From the NCBI GenBank assembly GCA_003342815.1, contig PTEX01000167.1, positions 544,518 through 608,517 on the forward strand: a stretch of DNA of 64,000 nucleotides, given 5' to 3'. The DNA comes from Eudromia elegans (taxonomy: Eukaryota > Chordata > Aves > Tinamiformes > Tinamidae). The notes under the pieces are model-generated. The model had not been told where the DNA came from, searched no databases, and saw only the letters and a list, made by a program, of their open reading frames with translations. This document shows positions 1 to 12,739 of this stretch, piece after piece. The position numbers and the translations under genes were made by a program. Each line of letters opens with the position of its first letter. Position 1 is the stretch's first letter.

Positions 1-3000
1 TAAGTGCATGCTCAAGTTCCCTCTTGTGCTGAGACCTTATTGCAGAATGAAAATACGTATTACAAGTAGCAGAATCTGTGAAAACACCATGCCTCCCATC
101 TCAATATAAAGAGTATGTCAGCATGAGATCATAGACGGATGACCTCTCCCAAAATGGGCTAAAGCAGCAGAAAATGTTGTATCTCTCTCCTGCTCCTTTC
201 CACCAAATATTACTCCCTATGGCAAGACTCTTGTTAGTGCTGCCCAGGGACAGTGACTGTCAACGTGAGCCACTCATCATTTTAGTGAGAAAACAAACAA
301 ACAGAAAAATAACTGGTAACCATTCTGGGCTTGTCAGAGGAACTTGGGGTAGTGGCATAGGAGCTGTCAGGCCTTGCTGGTGCTATAGCCCCTCCTTTCC
401 CTGGCCGTGGCTTCTGTGCCCCTATGTACAGAAGGCCAGTGCAGCTATATGCCTGACGGGTATTAGTGGGACAGAAGATGATTTCACTTGTTGCAGTAAC
501 ACATTGGAATTGTTTTATACTTGTCTGAAGAGGAGAGATTTCCCCAGTGACACTCTATTTTCCAACTAGGTTGCAAAATCAAGGAATTTCACCCATTTAC
601 GTATGCTTTCAATCTGTCATCGTTGATGCTAGAAGGAAGAAATCTGAAACCGAAGGGGTAAGTTGACAAGTCCTAAAATTAAGAAGTTATTGATTAAGCT
701 GTTTGAATTGTTCTTTCATTGCAGTATTATACTCCAGGAAGCAAATGTTTAATTTGTTTTAGATAAAGGGATTCAATTTGTGATAATGCCATGAAAATAT
801 AATATCCATACTAACTCGGATTTCTCACAGGAAAATGTTAACAAATGTTTTCTATTACACAAAATATACTGTGTAACAGAGTTGGTTGAATATTACCCAA
901 ACATTGTGTCTGAATATTTTTCAGAATTGTTGTTTGGTTCAAGAAAATTCATTCCTGTGCTCACTGTTTGCCAGCATCTGCGTGAACAGGTTTTGTTTGG
1001 GTAGCGGTTTTTTTATTCGCTAATACGGATCAGTTCATTCAAACTTCAGCCATAATGTTCGAGAAAGAGCATTCACTTTTCTGTATTCATTCTTGTCATT
1101 CAGAATTCTCCAAGTTCAGTTATGCAACCAGATACTAATACAGTATAAGAAGATTTAAATGACCAACCACAATCACGATTGTAAATCATCACTGTCTTAC
1201 TTTGCAAGTAACCTGTGAGATGAAACTTTTTCATTTAAATACAAGCATGCTCAATTTTATGCAAAGTTTAGGTTAGGTATTATTCATCAGCAAAAACACA
1301 AGAAGAATCAATGTGTGATTGTTAAATTGATAAGCATTATTACTAGAATTCAGGCCCAGTCCACAAATACTATTAAAGAAAAAAAAGTCAAAATGTTTTC
1401 ACAATTTTTACACAGCATTGAATCAAGCATATACTATTTAATAGAACATTTTTTGCTCCTCATTCCTAAGTAATTTCTTTTCAAAATACAAGGAAAACAC
1501 AAGGAACTGAGTTCTTTGTTATGATGCATTATCAGCATTACAGTCTTAGAGCACTCACTCAGACTTGGGCCTTCTTTGCACTTAGTACACCTAAGACATT
1601 TAGTGCCACAAATGCTTAGCCTAAGGTGATTTTAACAAACTAAAGGCCTCTCAAATTGTGAGAATGTAGTTCATCTGGTCCTCCCTGAATTATGTGATAG
1701 AGCTCACCAGCAAGCACTGAATTCTCCCTACATGGTAAATTTGATATATTAAAATTACTTAGGACTTTGTTTGAGCTGGATGGATTGTTGTTTTTGAAAT
1801 TGCCACCGTCTTCTCAAGAGGACCTTAACATTGTTTTTAAGTAAAGTAAGCAGTATTGGGGGGAAAAAAAACCCTCTAAAATGTGATGTGAGTGTAGCCA
1901 TTGCAAAGAGTAGTACCTGAGCTTGTGAAGATACTGAAAAATTAACACTGAAAGGCGGGATATGCAAAAATCATTGGAACACACAGAAGGCTTGGTCAGG
2001 TACCTCATGACAATAATTAAAAAAATTAAATGACAGCCTTTGTCACTATTTTACTCCCAGTAAGACTGATACGAAAGGGTCAATAAAGTAGCAGTGGTCT
2101 CACATGACCTAATTTTACAGTGTTGCAGTTGGTCCAGCTAGATTACAAACATTTAGCCATAACTCCTCTCCACATACATATAGGTTACTTGGCTTTCTAA
2201 AGCTTATTTTAAGGCTCCTACGACAACTGACATTTTGGTGTCTCTCTGAATGAATTGCACTGAACTGTCATGGAATGAAGCAAGACCAGTAAAAAGCAGT
2301 CCGTGAGGGGAATCTGATTCTGCTCTGGCAGATTCCTAGCAGCCTCTTCTGGGAAAGAGCTGCTGAATGACATGCACCGCAGCCCTAGCAGCCTGTAGTC
2401 TTGAGTTCATGATTGGCTTTGAACTGGTCCAAAACAGGAGCAAACACTATGTCTCTTAGACCAGGTTTGTCATACCACTCTCTGCCATTTTGATGTGGAG
2501 GCCTCTGCACCATTTTGCTCCTATTCTACTTGAGAAAGCAAAAGGAAAATGTTATTTTCTGTATCAGAACAGTTTCATTCTCTAGAGCGATAGATTTGGA
2601 CAAACTCAGCTGTGGGCTTGAGCTGAACTTCTGGTGGAAATGACAGAGAGTTTGGGTGATCTTGCACCTACAGACCAGCATAAGCTTTGTGGTTGTTCCC
2701 CATGCACTGAACCAAACTCATAGATGCAAAGTTTGGTGTTGTATTTCTATGTCTTTACAGTGAACCCAACACCAGTTTTAAGTTTCTCATGACTTTTTGA
2801 TTTCATTATAAGCATTTTCAGAGTTTTCCCTATGTATTATTGAATTACTGTGAAACCTAGTTATTAATTGTTGGGCTTTTTTTATAACTGTGTTGGGGAT
2901 TTTGTGTAAAGCCGTTTGGCTATGTTTGTTTTAAGAGCCCATAAATCTTACTCTATTTTATAAGATAATGGATTACTCACACTATGACATTTAGTAATGC

Positions 3001-5531
3001 ATTGAACTGTGTTAGTTTCATTTTGGATGTTATTTTTTAAAGAATTGTCATCATAATCTGAAGTTTTTTAGTGATATCAATTAAGAAGTAGAATACTCAG
3101 TAAATTGGAACAGTAGTTTCCTTCATCTAGAATCATCCACAGCGTTTTCTTATTCCTTTGCTTCTTTCTTACTGATAACCTTCTAATGTTGGCTGGATTG
3201 ATGTAATCATTTATCCACTCCAAGAAGATATTTTCTCAGGTTACTGATTAATTTGGGCAGGAGGAGGAAAACAAAATCTATTTGAATAGTTTTGCAGTTT
3301 TAAATAAACATTATTATTTTTTATTAAGTTATGGTTCCTAATATAACGTATTTCGTATTTCTGCATACTAATAGTTTCCTCATTGTTGACTCTTCCTCCA
3401 TCAATTCTCCCTCCCTTCAACAAAATAAGAAAAACAGATTACTATAAATTTTGGCACAGAAAAGAATTTGCATCATTTTCTTAGAAGTCACGTGCTTTGG
3501 ATTTCCTCTTGTTTATGATATATTGAAATGTCTTCCAGATGTTTTTAATTATAAAAAGTTTTCAGGAAAGCAAAGTAATCCGTAATAAAATTTCTTCTAC
3601 ATTTTTTGAAATAGCCAATAAATTAGTGTACTGTAGCTTATCAAGCTGCCACATAATTCTGCATTTGACCCCCATGCTGCATTTCCTCAGGTTGCTCAGG
3701 GGCGAAGCAGGCGTCCCCAGCAATGCTCCCAGTTCCTTTCCCAAGGGAGCCCCTACCTTCCTGGGCCAAGCCCGCAGCCTGGGTGCTCGTTGGTGTGAGC
3801 AGCTCGGACCGCCTACCCAACCATATCCATATCAGCCTGCGAGGAGCAGCCTTGTGCCGGGGATGTGCCAGGCGTGGATTCAGGACAGAGAGAGAAAAAG
3901 AGGGGGAGAGAGAGAATTTTAGCTTCTGGAATGTGATGGTGATGCTGCGCTGCATGAGGAGGTTTTCATTTACAAATTTTGGATGGGTGCCCAGAATGCT
4001 ATGGTAAAATTTGGAAGAAAACACAAAAAGGAAAAGAACATCAGATGTATATACACAGGGATGTATATATGGGGGAAGAAAGGCTTTAATCATAAGAGAC
4101 ATTTTCACATGATCAGAGAACTAAGCAGTAAACAGGAGCTATTAATCCTTAAAAATCTTTACTTGATCTACCCCAGTATTAGTTCAGGCAAGTATCTGTT
4201 CTGAATGAGGTACCTGACTAAGGAAGTTACTGTGAGCCTGTATTTATATGAGGAATTAAGGTGGGCGGGCAAGAGGAAATAGAAATCAACTTTGCAACTT
4301 GTGTGACTGATTTTTTTCTTTTTTTTTTTTTTTTTTCACATAAAACTGTTATTGAAAGAAAGATATTGGAAAGAAAGATATGACTGTGAAAACTTTTTTG
4401 GTGAGTTATTCAGTACTGAGTGAGAATTTGTTGTTGCCTCATGAGTTTAGTGATCTTTATAGATTTTTCCATTTGTCCCACCATAAGTAGTAATACTCAA
4501 ACTTCGGTCTGGGGAGTATGGACTTCAGATTTGCTGTAGTCCGTACTCTGAAAGATGAAGGTGCAAAACAGAAGTGTGTATGCTTGATGCTAGCAGATAC
4601 AGGATTTCTTTGAGCTCTGAGGAGAATTTGAGGCATTAGGTAAACTATATGTTATTGGGAAGTGTGAAAGTATGAGAGTGTACAGGGCCCTAATGGACTA
4701 GATCACTCCTTGCATATCAGAATCAACACTGTGCCAAAGACGTCTGAATGGCAAAAGTGAGCTCAGTTGGTTTGCACCATCAGAGACTCTTGCCATTTTT
4801 CACTCATTTACCTTAAGTTTTATTTCATAGGATGTATTTTTAAGGAGCAGTTAACAGCCATGTAAAAATGCATATCTCTTTTACATAAAAAAGAAGGCAA
4901 CCTTTCACCCTGTTAATGAATCTGTTGCACGGTGAAACCATGGTTATATCACCAGAGGGAAGACAGAGCGCTAGGAAAAGTCAGTCAGGTAAAAGATACA
5001 AGAATTACTAAAAAATCAGAAAAACAGTTGCCCTTTTAATATCTTTAAAATGGTAGCTAAAGATAGTCTTGGTCTGAAAGTAGGAATGATAATCTGCAAT
5101 AAATATGACAATTCTTTTCAGTCACTAGTAAAAGTGAATTACATGTAGTGATCTGAAGCTGATCTGAGTGGGTTGGTGACAGGACATGAGAAGAAAGAAC
5201 TACCAACAGATCCTGGGCTTAGATACCTTGACGAGCAGTTCTCACGGCACTCACCATCATAACTGAAAAAATATGATCTATATTTTGGAACGTATGTAAA
5301 ATACTATTGTCAAAACCTTCCTCAACAGCTCCCCAATACCCACTCCCAGCTTTTGAGATACCAAATTCAACTGGCCGCTGTTCTTGTAATACTTTAAAAA
5401 GGATAGATCTCGTTAAGTGTGTGCCAGAGCTTTTGCAGTACAGCTGATGCTCTTTGGTAATGCTTGTACCTGCTATCTGCACACTGTTGGGTCTGATGTC
5501 CTCAGCTGGGCAAAGCCACTACTGAGACCAG
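1..5531. other. AT-rich non-coding stretch, no gene recognised
   Basis: No open frame here resembles a known protein, and the longest (about 155 codons) overlaps the GC-richer patch near 3690-3860. The stretch contains a purine run of GA repeats at 3885-3916 and a T-rich run at 4311-4336. One short segment at 570-657 has splice-like borders and is listed under findings. The rest is ordinary AT-rich sequence, either intron or intergenic, and I recognise no interspersed repeat in it. Confidence 0.7.
4311..4336. repeat. T-rich homopolymer tract
   Basis: This is 26 bases of T interrupted by one C. It may be a simple tract or the poly-A end of a reverse-strand retrocopy, but no recognisable element adjoins it. 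Confidence 0.85.
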
Positions 5532-5586
<55 letters not shown>

Positions 5587-5587
5587 G
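5532..5587. repeat. Compound microsatellite (TA)n(CA)n(TA)n
   Basis: An alternating TA run passes into a CA run and then back to TA, about 56 bases in all. The TA blocks on either side are self-complementary and could fold into a cruciform, while the CA core has Z-DNA potential. A tract like this is expected to vary in length between individuals. Confidence 0.95.
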
Positions 5588-7043
5588 TTTGATTTAGGCT
5601 GACAGGACTAAGCCTTGGAATGAACAGTAACGTAAACCTGCAGAACATCTAATGTGCTGCAGTGGGTTTCTGTGGTATTTGTCTTTGTCTTTCTCCAAGA
5701 AAACCTCACGCCGTTCTGATGCAATGGTAATGAGGGCCTTTGCAGACAGTAGTTAAGTGAGATGAACCATCCCTTTGGAAAATAATCTATCTTTTAATGT
5801 TTGACTGTAGCTGCTTATTCCATGCTGGACACGTGTAGTACCTGCAGTGCTAGGAAAGAGGAGCTGTGGGGAAGGTATTATCAGCTGGGTCTCTTCACTC
5901 CTAAGTAGTTACCATACCTGAACAAAGGACTGAGGGTTACAGAGAATTTGCCCAGGAGCCGGAAGTGCCTTGGTAGTCAAAAAGGTGACAACTCCGCTCG
6001 CTATTACCAGCACTGGTGTCTTCGAGAGTACGTAGCTAGGGATTACAGCCAAGGATGTGCACATTTTAACCAAACTTTTGGTACTAACCAGACGTCTGCA
6101 AAATTAATCTGTGCTTCCTCTCTCCTGTGCTGTGGTGGTGAGCTCAAAGCCGGCAGCTCCCAAGAGCGGACAGCTTGGTGGCTGGCAGCAAAAGGCCCAG
6201 GCTCGTGAGAGGAAACATGAGCTGCGGGTAACAGAGAAGGGCTGGCTGTCTCCGGGATGCTCCTCCTGATGTGCTCATGGAGTTCAAGGTGTCCAGGCAG
6301 TGCAGTGAGCCCTGTGGGTGTCAGCAAGGGCTCCTGGGGGCTGCCTGCACTTGGGACGGGCAGCCCTGCGCTCCTGCTGCCGCTGTGCGAACAATGCTGC
6401 CGCTGCGAGAGGGGCCACGCTGCACGCAGGGCACAGGGACACCGCCTGGCACCTACAGCGCTGCAGAATCAGGCTTTGCCTCCATGTCTCACTTGCTCTT
6501 TCAAGCCATGAAGGCTAAAGAAGACAGAGGAGGCCCAAGGTGTCCTGGCAGGTTTGTGTGTGGGAGTGCACTTACGTACCTGCTGCTCAGCCTACCTGTG
6601 GGAAGAGGGCTAGGGAGGAACTCGTGGGATCTTTGCTGCCTGGCTCATCTATCAGGGGATATTTATTTGTTCATTAATTTATTTTATGAGCACAGTAGAG
6701 GTTGCACAGTGCAGTTCTTCACTGATCACTCTTTGTTTAGAGTTTACAAACCATGACCTGCTGGAAAGCACAACACTGCAGTCCAGCCTGGTTGTGGTGC
6801 TCGGGTCTACCGCTGGGTGCCGGGGAAGGCTGGGGAAACGAGCCGCAGAACCTCACCTTTGCAGAGACTGCCATTCAGACTTGTTTTTTTAAAATTGTTT
6901 GGAATTTATAAACAAGAATCTGGTATCCCCTTTACACCAGACTAGAAGAGCAACTGCATAAAGAAAATACCCACATAACATTTAAAAAGTAGAGATCATT
7001 GACTTAACATTCTATTAAATTAAACTTTTCTTAAAAAGGAAAC
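5588..7043. other. Non-coding stretch with GC-richer patch
   Basis: The part from about 6130 to 6480 is GC-rich and holds several overlapping open frames on both strands. These frames are low-complexity in composition, match no family I recognise and look like by-products of base composition. The remainder is AT-rich with nothing identifiable. Confidence 0.6.
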
Positions 7044-7505
7044 ATGCAAGAAGTGGGAGCAGGGTGAGGTGACCAGAAGGAATACAGCAACATAGGCTGA
7101 GCGTGCGGGAACAGTGCTAAAGCTAAAGTCCAACTGGACTGGCATGTGCTGAGGGATGTGAAGAGCAGCAAGAAGGACAAGTGCATTGGCATCTAGCGGA
7201 GCAGCAAGGAAAATGTGAGTCTGCTGCTCATGGGAAGAGTGGGGAAGACACAGGCAGATTCTTCTCAGTGGTGCCTAGTGACAGGACAAGAAGAAATGGG
7301 CACAAACTGGAGTACAGGCCATTCCACTTAAACGTAAGACAAGATATTTCTACATAAGGATGGCTGAACACTAGAGCAGGTTGCTGAGAGTGGCTGTGGT
7401 GTCTTCATCCTTGGAAGTTTTCAAAACTCAGCTGGTAATCTGCTCTTCTGTCTTGAACTGGGATCTTGTACAGGGTGGTCTCCAGAGGTCACTTCCAGTT
7501 GACCC
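7044..7505 (+). mobile_element. Old, internally deleted CR1 LINE fragment
   Basis: This is a weathered copy of a CR1 non-LTR retrotransposon on the forward strand. The first part (about 7044-7250) resembles the CR1 segment downstream of the reverse transcriptase core: 'aagtgggagcagggtgaggt' is followed by a 'gggatgtgaagagcagcaag' block. The second part (about 7260-7505) resembles the 3' end of the CR1 coding region and 3' UTR: 'tgacaggacaagaagaaatg', then 'ctagagcaggttgctgagag', then 'ggtctccagaggtcacttcc'. The stretch that normally lies between these two parts is missing, so the copy has lost internal sequence as well as its 5' end. The ATTCTATG tail is not clear. Many substitutions against remembered CR1 sequence suggest an old insertion. 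Identification rests on recalled consensus, not an alignment. Confidence 0.8.
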
Positions 7506-8335
7506 ACTGCTTCAACCCTGCAGTGGGTCTGGGAGAGTCTCTCATTTGCAGTTTAGTCCAATGGAAGTGCTAACATTTGACACAAAAAGAAATCACTCAG
7601 TAAATCAATTGAATACTTGTTGTCCAAACTTTGTCAACTTAATTTAACCTAAAACCTATCAAAGCTTTTGCTAAATGAGAGGTCAGCAGAAATGTGTGCA
7701 GCTTTTGATTTCATTTAAATCAAGATTTTTTTTAAAAACAAATAAATAGTATTTTCTGAAAGTGAAACTGTCTGAAAGCAAAAGCAAAACAGATTTTATG
7801 GCTTTTCATTGTTCAAACTAAAAGATATGGCAAAGGCAAATGGAGGTAATAGGTAGTGCTAAGCAAACTGAGTTAAAAATATGAATTTATTTACAATATC
7901 AGTGTCACTCTTAGTAATGCAGTAAAGAAATTAGTGTGTTTACTGTTGCCCTTATTACATTGGTAGAGCCCTTTTGTTCTTCTGTTTGAGCTTTCTATAG
8001 CTCTTCCTCTTTTCATCAAATTTCTCTGACCTGACTAAAATGCCCTGTAGTTATAAATACCTGTAAGACGCAAGTTGCTGTAACTCGTATGTGACTGACT
8101 GTGAGAGGTTGCCTGCTGTAAATCACCCTGAGGAAGTGAGTACTTTATTCTGGAGTCAGAGTAGCCCGGCCCCAGGAGGAGGAGCACCCCTTGTGCCCGT
8201 GGGTGCCGAGGAAGGTGAAGGGTGAGTGAAAGCAGAGCAGGCCTGCTTTATTTTACGCCCTCCTGCTGGCTGTTTCTGTGGTAAATCTGACTGACGGGGA
8301 GCCCCAGTGCTGCCCTCTGGGTGCTAGCTAGCCCA

Positions 8336-8510
8336 CACACGTGTCCTGTCGCCCCTTTGCCCCACAGCACGGCCGTGCTGTCGCCCTCCTGCACGGTGTC
8401 GGCGCAGCGAGGGCGGGCGGCCGTACGCCACGTGTGCCGGCTTGCTTCCGTACAGAGGCTGTGGCGCCGAGGAACCGGCGTGCCTGCTCCACCGAGCCGT
8501 GCGCTGGTTG
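8336..8510. other. Short CpG-rich patch
   Basis: About 25 CpG dinucleotides occur in roughly 170 bases, in a region that is otherwise AT-rich. The patch includes a perfect 16-base palindrome at 8365-8380 (cagcacggccgtgctg) and CACGTG-type sites near 8339 and 8430. It is shorter than a typical promoter CpG island, and no transcript start or exon can be shown. It could be a small unmethylated regulatory island or a hotspot of GC-biased change. Confidence 0.6.
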
Positions 8511-8541
8511 GCTTTAAATAGCACAGTAGGTATGGTGGATC

Positions 8542-8586
8542 AAATTTATTTTAAATAAATTTAATTTAAAAAAATAAATTTATTTT
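8542..8586. repeat. AT-only palindromic cluster
   Basis: Forty-five bases of pure A and T contain repeated AAATTTATTT / AAATAAATTT words that are reverse complements of each other. This gives overlapping hairpin potential directly after the CpG-rich patch. Confidence 0.75.
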
Positions 8587-11540
8587 GCATGAAGTTGTGT
8601 CACTCTGTGTGGTGTAGAGAGAATATGGCCTGCCAGGTGTCTTCTGGCTGGATGTGGAGAGCTCACAGTGTTTCCTTCATCATTGCTGGGCTAAAGTAAG
8701 TGACGTTGCTGACCCTCTCTGATCCTAAATGTGTATAGGAGTCTGTGACTGTTGAGCTCCCTCAGTTNTCGGTTTCCCCTCCATGTGTTACATACAGCCT
8801 GTGGATATTCACATTTTCATGTTGCATGACTCCTTCCCTTGCCAGTAATTATGGTACCTGAAAGCACCAAGGACCTTTTATTGACCCTGTTTTGTCTTTC
8901 CTCCAGCTCCATTTTGAAATCACTCATTGTCAGAGAAAGATTTATTTAGATTTTTGTTGAAGTTCCCTTCAAATGCAGTGATTCAGCCTCTAGCATTGCA
9001 AGATGCTCTAACCCAATAGTCCTAAGTCATNTTTTCTTGATTCTTAATGTTTCTCTTCCTCCTTTCCCAGTAGAATAGGTGAGATGAGCAATTGCCTCCT
9101 CTGCTTAATGCATCACAACTCAGGAACTCGCTCCATCTTGGTAATTTCGAGTCCCACCCCGGCTAGTAGTTCCTAGATTTCAGGCTCTGAGTATTAATTC
9201 AGCACTTTTAAATGAATTGCTGTGAACAGTATGTCTGTCAAATTGTCCTTACTTTTCTGTGTGGAGGTTTTTCCTGATCCTTCACATGCTGGCCCTGACA
9301 AAAGAACATTCTCACAAATGCAGAGAAAAACATTATTTTTTTCCCTGAATTCGTTACAATACTTGTTCTCTTTGTGTTGTCTTTCAGTCAAACAAAGATG
9401 TATGTGGTGTGCTGTCTTTGCACAGCACTGCATTTTCATCTGTGAAGTGATTTTGTCAAGATTATAATGGACACATTAGTGGTTAAGGTAATGTTGTCCA
9501 GTCTCTAGAAGACCTCTTTTTGGCTTGTGTCATGAGCTGTAGGCAGACTGTGGGATGTCACCTGCTATTCTCTTTAAGGTTCAAGGATACTGCCCCAGGT
9601 CTGGCTGGCAACTTTGGGTTTTAATAATCTACCCATTTTTGAAAACATACGGTAACATATTATGAAACATACTCTGAAGACACAAGCTCTGAAAACATAG
9701 AACGACTCGGATGCATTTTATCACTGTAGCCCTTGTGTGGAGTTGTAGTTGGTTTGATTAGGTAGGATGTAAAGCAAACCACATAACTTCTGAAAAGTTT
9801 CTGCAAGGCTGTTTTCTGAACACTACTGCCTTCCATGGAGGTCACACACAGGCCTTGAGGTTCCCTTGATGAACTCAGAACTGGGGACATGCTGTTCAAG
9901 TCAAGGCTGGGTCTGTTGTTCCTCAATGCAGAGAGTTAAACAGAACTATCAAGAGAGGTTTCAGAAGAAGATCTTTCCTGTATTTATGAGTACAAATCAA
10001 TAAGGTCAAAATAAACATGGAAAGTGTCATCATCTTCTACTAATATTTTATTCATAGTAGTATTTACATCTTGAAAAAAAATGCTCTCATAATTTTTATT
10101 GGCATTTCTTTACAGTCATCTCTCGATTCTCCTTGAAAAACTTAATATTGTTAGTCATCTTTTCAGCCTCTGGCTATCAAGGATCCTGATCCCTAATCTT
10201 AGTTTTGGAGTCTTAGTTCTGGATCATCTCTTTAAAAGCTGACAGAAGCATATTCTGGACAGACCAGTTTATGCTGAATGTGATGAGTTCCAGGCAGGAT
10301 GGTGAAAAGCAGCAGGGTGGCACACAAGTTCTGCAAAGTGGCAAGTTGCTGTTCCTGTGCACTGCTCAGATTTAATAATTAATAGAAGTATTTGAAACAG
10401 TTCTTGACTGACTATGCCGGGTGCTGAAGAATATTTTCCCCAACTTGGGCCCCCTACCATTTGTACGGTATTGTTACCATAACCATATAAATTAATGATT
10501 TATGCAGTGATTTATTCACTCTGCCATGGCTGTGTGACCGAACTCTATTACCAGATCATATTCAAGTTTTTACAGTGGCAACTTTATATTCCAGAGCATT
10601 ACCTGCTCTTTAAGCTGTAAGACCTGATAGGATGTGTGTTACTAGCCGCCAGGGCAGGCCTCCATGTGCTCCTTAAGCATCTTGGGCTTGATTATGCGAT
10701 AGTTTGAGGAAACCTGACCTTGTGTGGCTGGCGTGGTATGCGTACCTACTATGTGCTGGACAGAAAACTTGTTCTGTCAGTTAGGCAGTTCAACAATAAA
10801 CTCAGGCTGAGGAGGAGGAAGTAAATCCAGGGTGTTTACTAGTCTTAGTATATTATTTTTAAGAGAAAATGAAAGAATGAAACAGCCTAGCTGCCAATGA
10901 TAAATATAAAAGTAGTAATTGATCTGAGAGACTTTTAAATATGTTTCTCAAACCTTTTCATATTGTCAGCTATTTAGCTCTGACTAATGTTTATTTTCCA
11001 TGCAGCTTTTGTAATAAGTCAAGGAACCTCCCAAATTCCCAGCCACAAGCCACACATGTCACCCCAAGGGAAGGCAAGTGGGAAAGGCTTGGTTCACAAT
11101 GTGGAGAAAGAGGAAGGTGCAAGGGTGGCCTGGGTGGTATCAGGGCATCTTTCACCAAAATTACAACTGAAGTAGCATTCCTATTCAGTGCTCAAAAAAT
11201 GCATTAATGCTATGAAATACATTTTTAGCCTTTATTTTATAGAGTCCCTCACTGTGTTTCCTCACAGCTTAGATGTGTTTTTGGAAACACACTCTGCTTC
11301 CTTCCCTTCCCCACGCATTTAGTGGTAGCTCTGTAACCTGCAGTGCTCTTGAAGGAAGTGATTGGTGGGGAGGAGGGTCAGCATGAATAGAGACCTCCTC
11401 CTGCCTCTGCTTCCTTCCAAGGAGAAAAGACCCTGGCAGACAGAGAATGTCTCTCCCGTCCTGTGTTATCAGGCAACAACTTTTCTCAGTTCTGCCAAGA
11501 ATTCTATTTAAGCAGTCGCTTGATTTGTGGTTTCAGTGTG

Positions 11541-11582
11541 CATATATGTATGTATGTATGTGTGTGTGTATATATATGTATG
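11541..11582. repeat. Compound TATG/TG/TA simple repeat
   Basis: Tandem TATG units pass into TG and then TA units over about 42 bases. Confidence 0.85.
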
Positions 11583-12671
11583 GAAGGCCATATGTTCTGA
11601 CACAGATTTATACAGAAGCACATCCTGAAATTCTCATAGGTCTTTGAGGACTGGGCATATCCTACCTTAAAGCAGATGAAGTCTTACTTCTCTTCTCTTC
11701 TTGCCTAGGAGAGTGGAATCAGTTATCACCACTGTAAAGTTTTCTTCACACTTCTACAGCGTATGATGCAACATTGCAAACTTGGCTTGCAAAGCAGTTG
11801 ATTTAAAACAGTAGAAAGCATTCTAAAGATTTGTTTCTCTAAATTTTGTTTATTACTTACATATGGATATGAAAGGGCATAATTTTGGTAGCTAGATCTA
11901 ATCAGCACTTTGTATATAAAGTGCATCAAAAACACATCAATGGCAGCCCATCTTAGTGCATCTGCATTGCAGATAGCTGTGTAGCATAAGTTTGNTGTTC
12001 CTTTCGGCTCTCCTGAACCCCAGCTGGTCCTGCTTAATTTCACACTATTTTATATTCTGGTTATTACTGAAGCCAACAAATATTTTATTTTAGCTGTTTG
12101 TACATGTTAAACAAACATGGGATCCTGGTGGAATGTCTCTGGCAGAAGCAGGCTAATTCCTTATACCCTTGGAGTCCCTTCCACGCTCGGAGGAGTGGGC
12201 TCAGCCAGTTAAATTAGGCACCCAAACAGGAAAACCGCAGACACACGATTGCAGTCGCAGCCAAAGCTAAACGGTGCAGCAGGAGAGTTGTGCTGTTGTT
12301 TGGCTTTTTCACAGGAAGGCCTGCACGAACAGAGGCGGCTAGCAATGCCTCTGGCAGATTTTGCATGCAGGAAGTGGGAGGAAAGAGATTCCTGCTTCAT
12401 GGAGCTGGCAGAATGGGCTTAGCCTTCCCTGGTGAGGGGATCCTGCTAGGGATCCATCAGGAGAGTGGCACATTACAACTTCCAGGCAGTTCTAGTCAGG
12501 CATTAGGTGCCCAGAGGCTGAAGAGATTGGAGGACTTTGAGATTCATTTTTCTGTAGATTTCTGCCCTGGTTTCAGTCACCAGACCCTCTGAGTTACTTG
12601 TGGCAAGGAGGAATTTTACTAAGCTGCTAATGCNGGTTAGCTAGTAAGAGAGTGCCCCCCATGCCGACTAC

Positions 12672-12738
12672 CTGATATCCTAACGGTTAGGACACTTGCA
12701 CAGGATTTAAGCACTTTTATGAAGAATTCAAACCCGGA
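12672..12738 (+). repeat. Head of an ancient tRNA-derived SINE (MIR-like)
   Basis: The segment 'gatatcctaacggttaggac' resembles the 5' head of sauropsid tRNA-derived SINEs, where 'cctagtggttagggcac' forms the A box. About 40 bases further on, 'gaattcaaacccgga' resembles the B box (GGTTCAAATCCC type). The spacing suits a polymerase III promoter. The copy is diverged, and I see no clear body or tail after it. It is not a working tRNA, because arms and anticodon are not recoverable. The family call is from memory; a decayed tRNA pseudogene is the main alternative. Confidence 0.45.
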
Positions 12739-12739
12739 T

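Larger units (their letters stand above)
7506..12660. other. Non-coding stretch, no gene recognised
   Basis: Apart from the CpG-rich patch and AT palindrome near 8336-8586 and the TATG/TG simple repeat near 11541-11582, I see no identifiable element. Open frames of up to about 100 codons match nothing known. Isolated n calls lie near 8767, 9031, 11995 and 12634. Confidence 0.6.
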
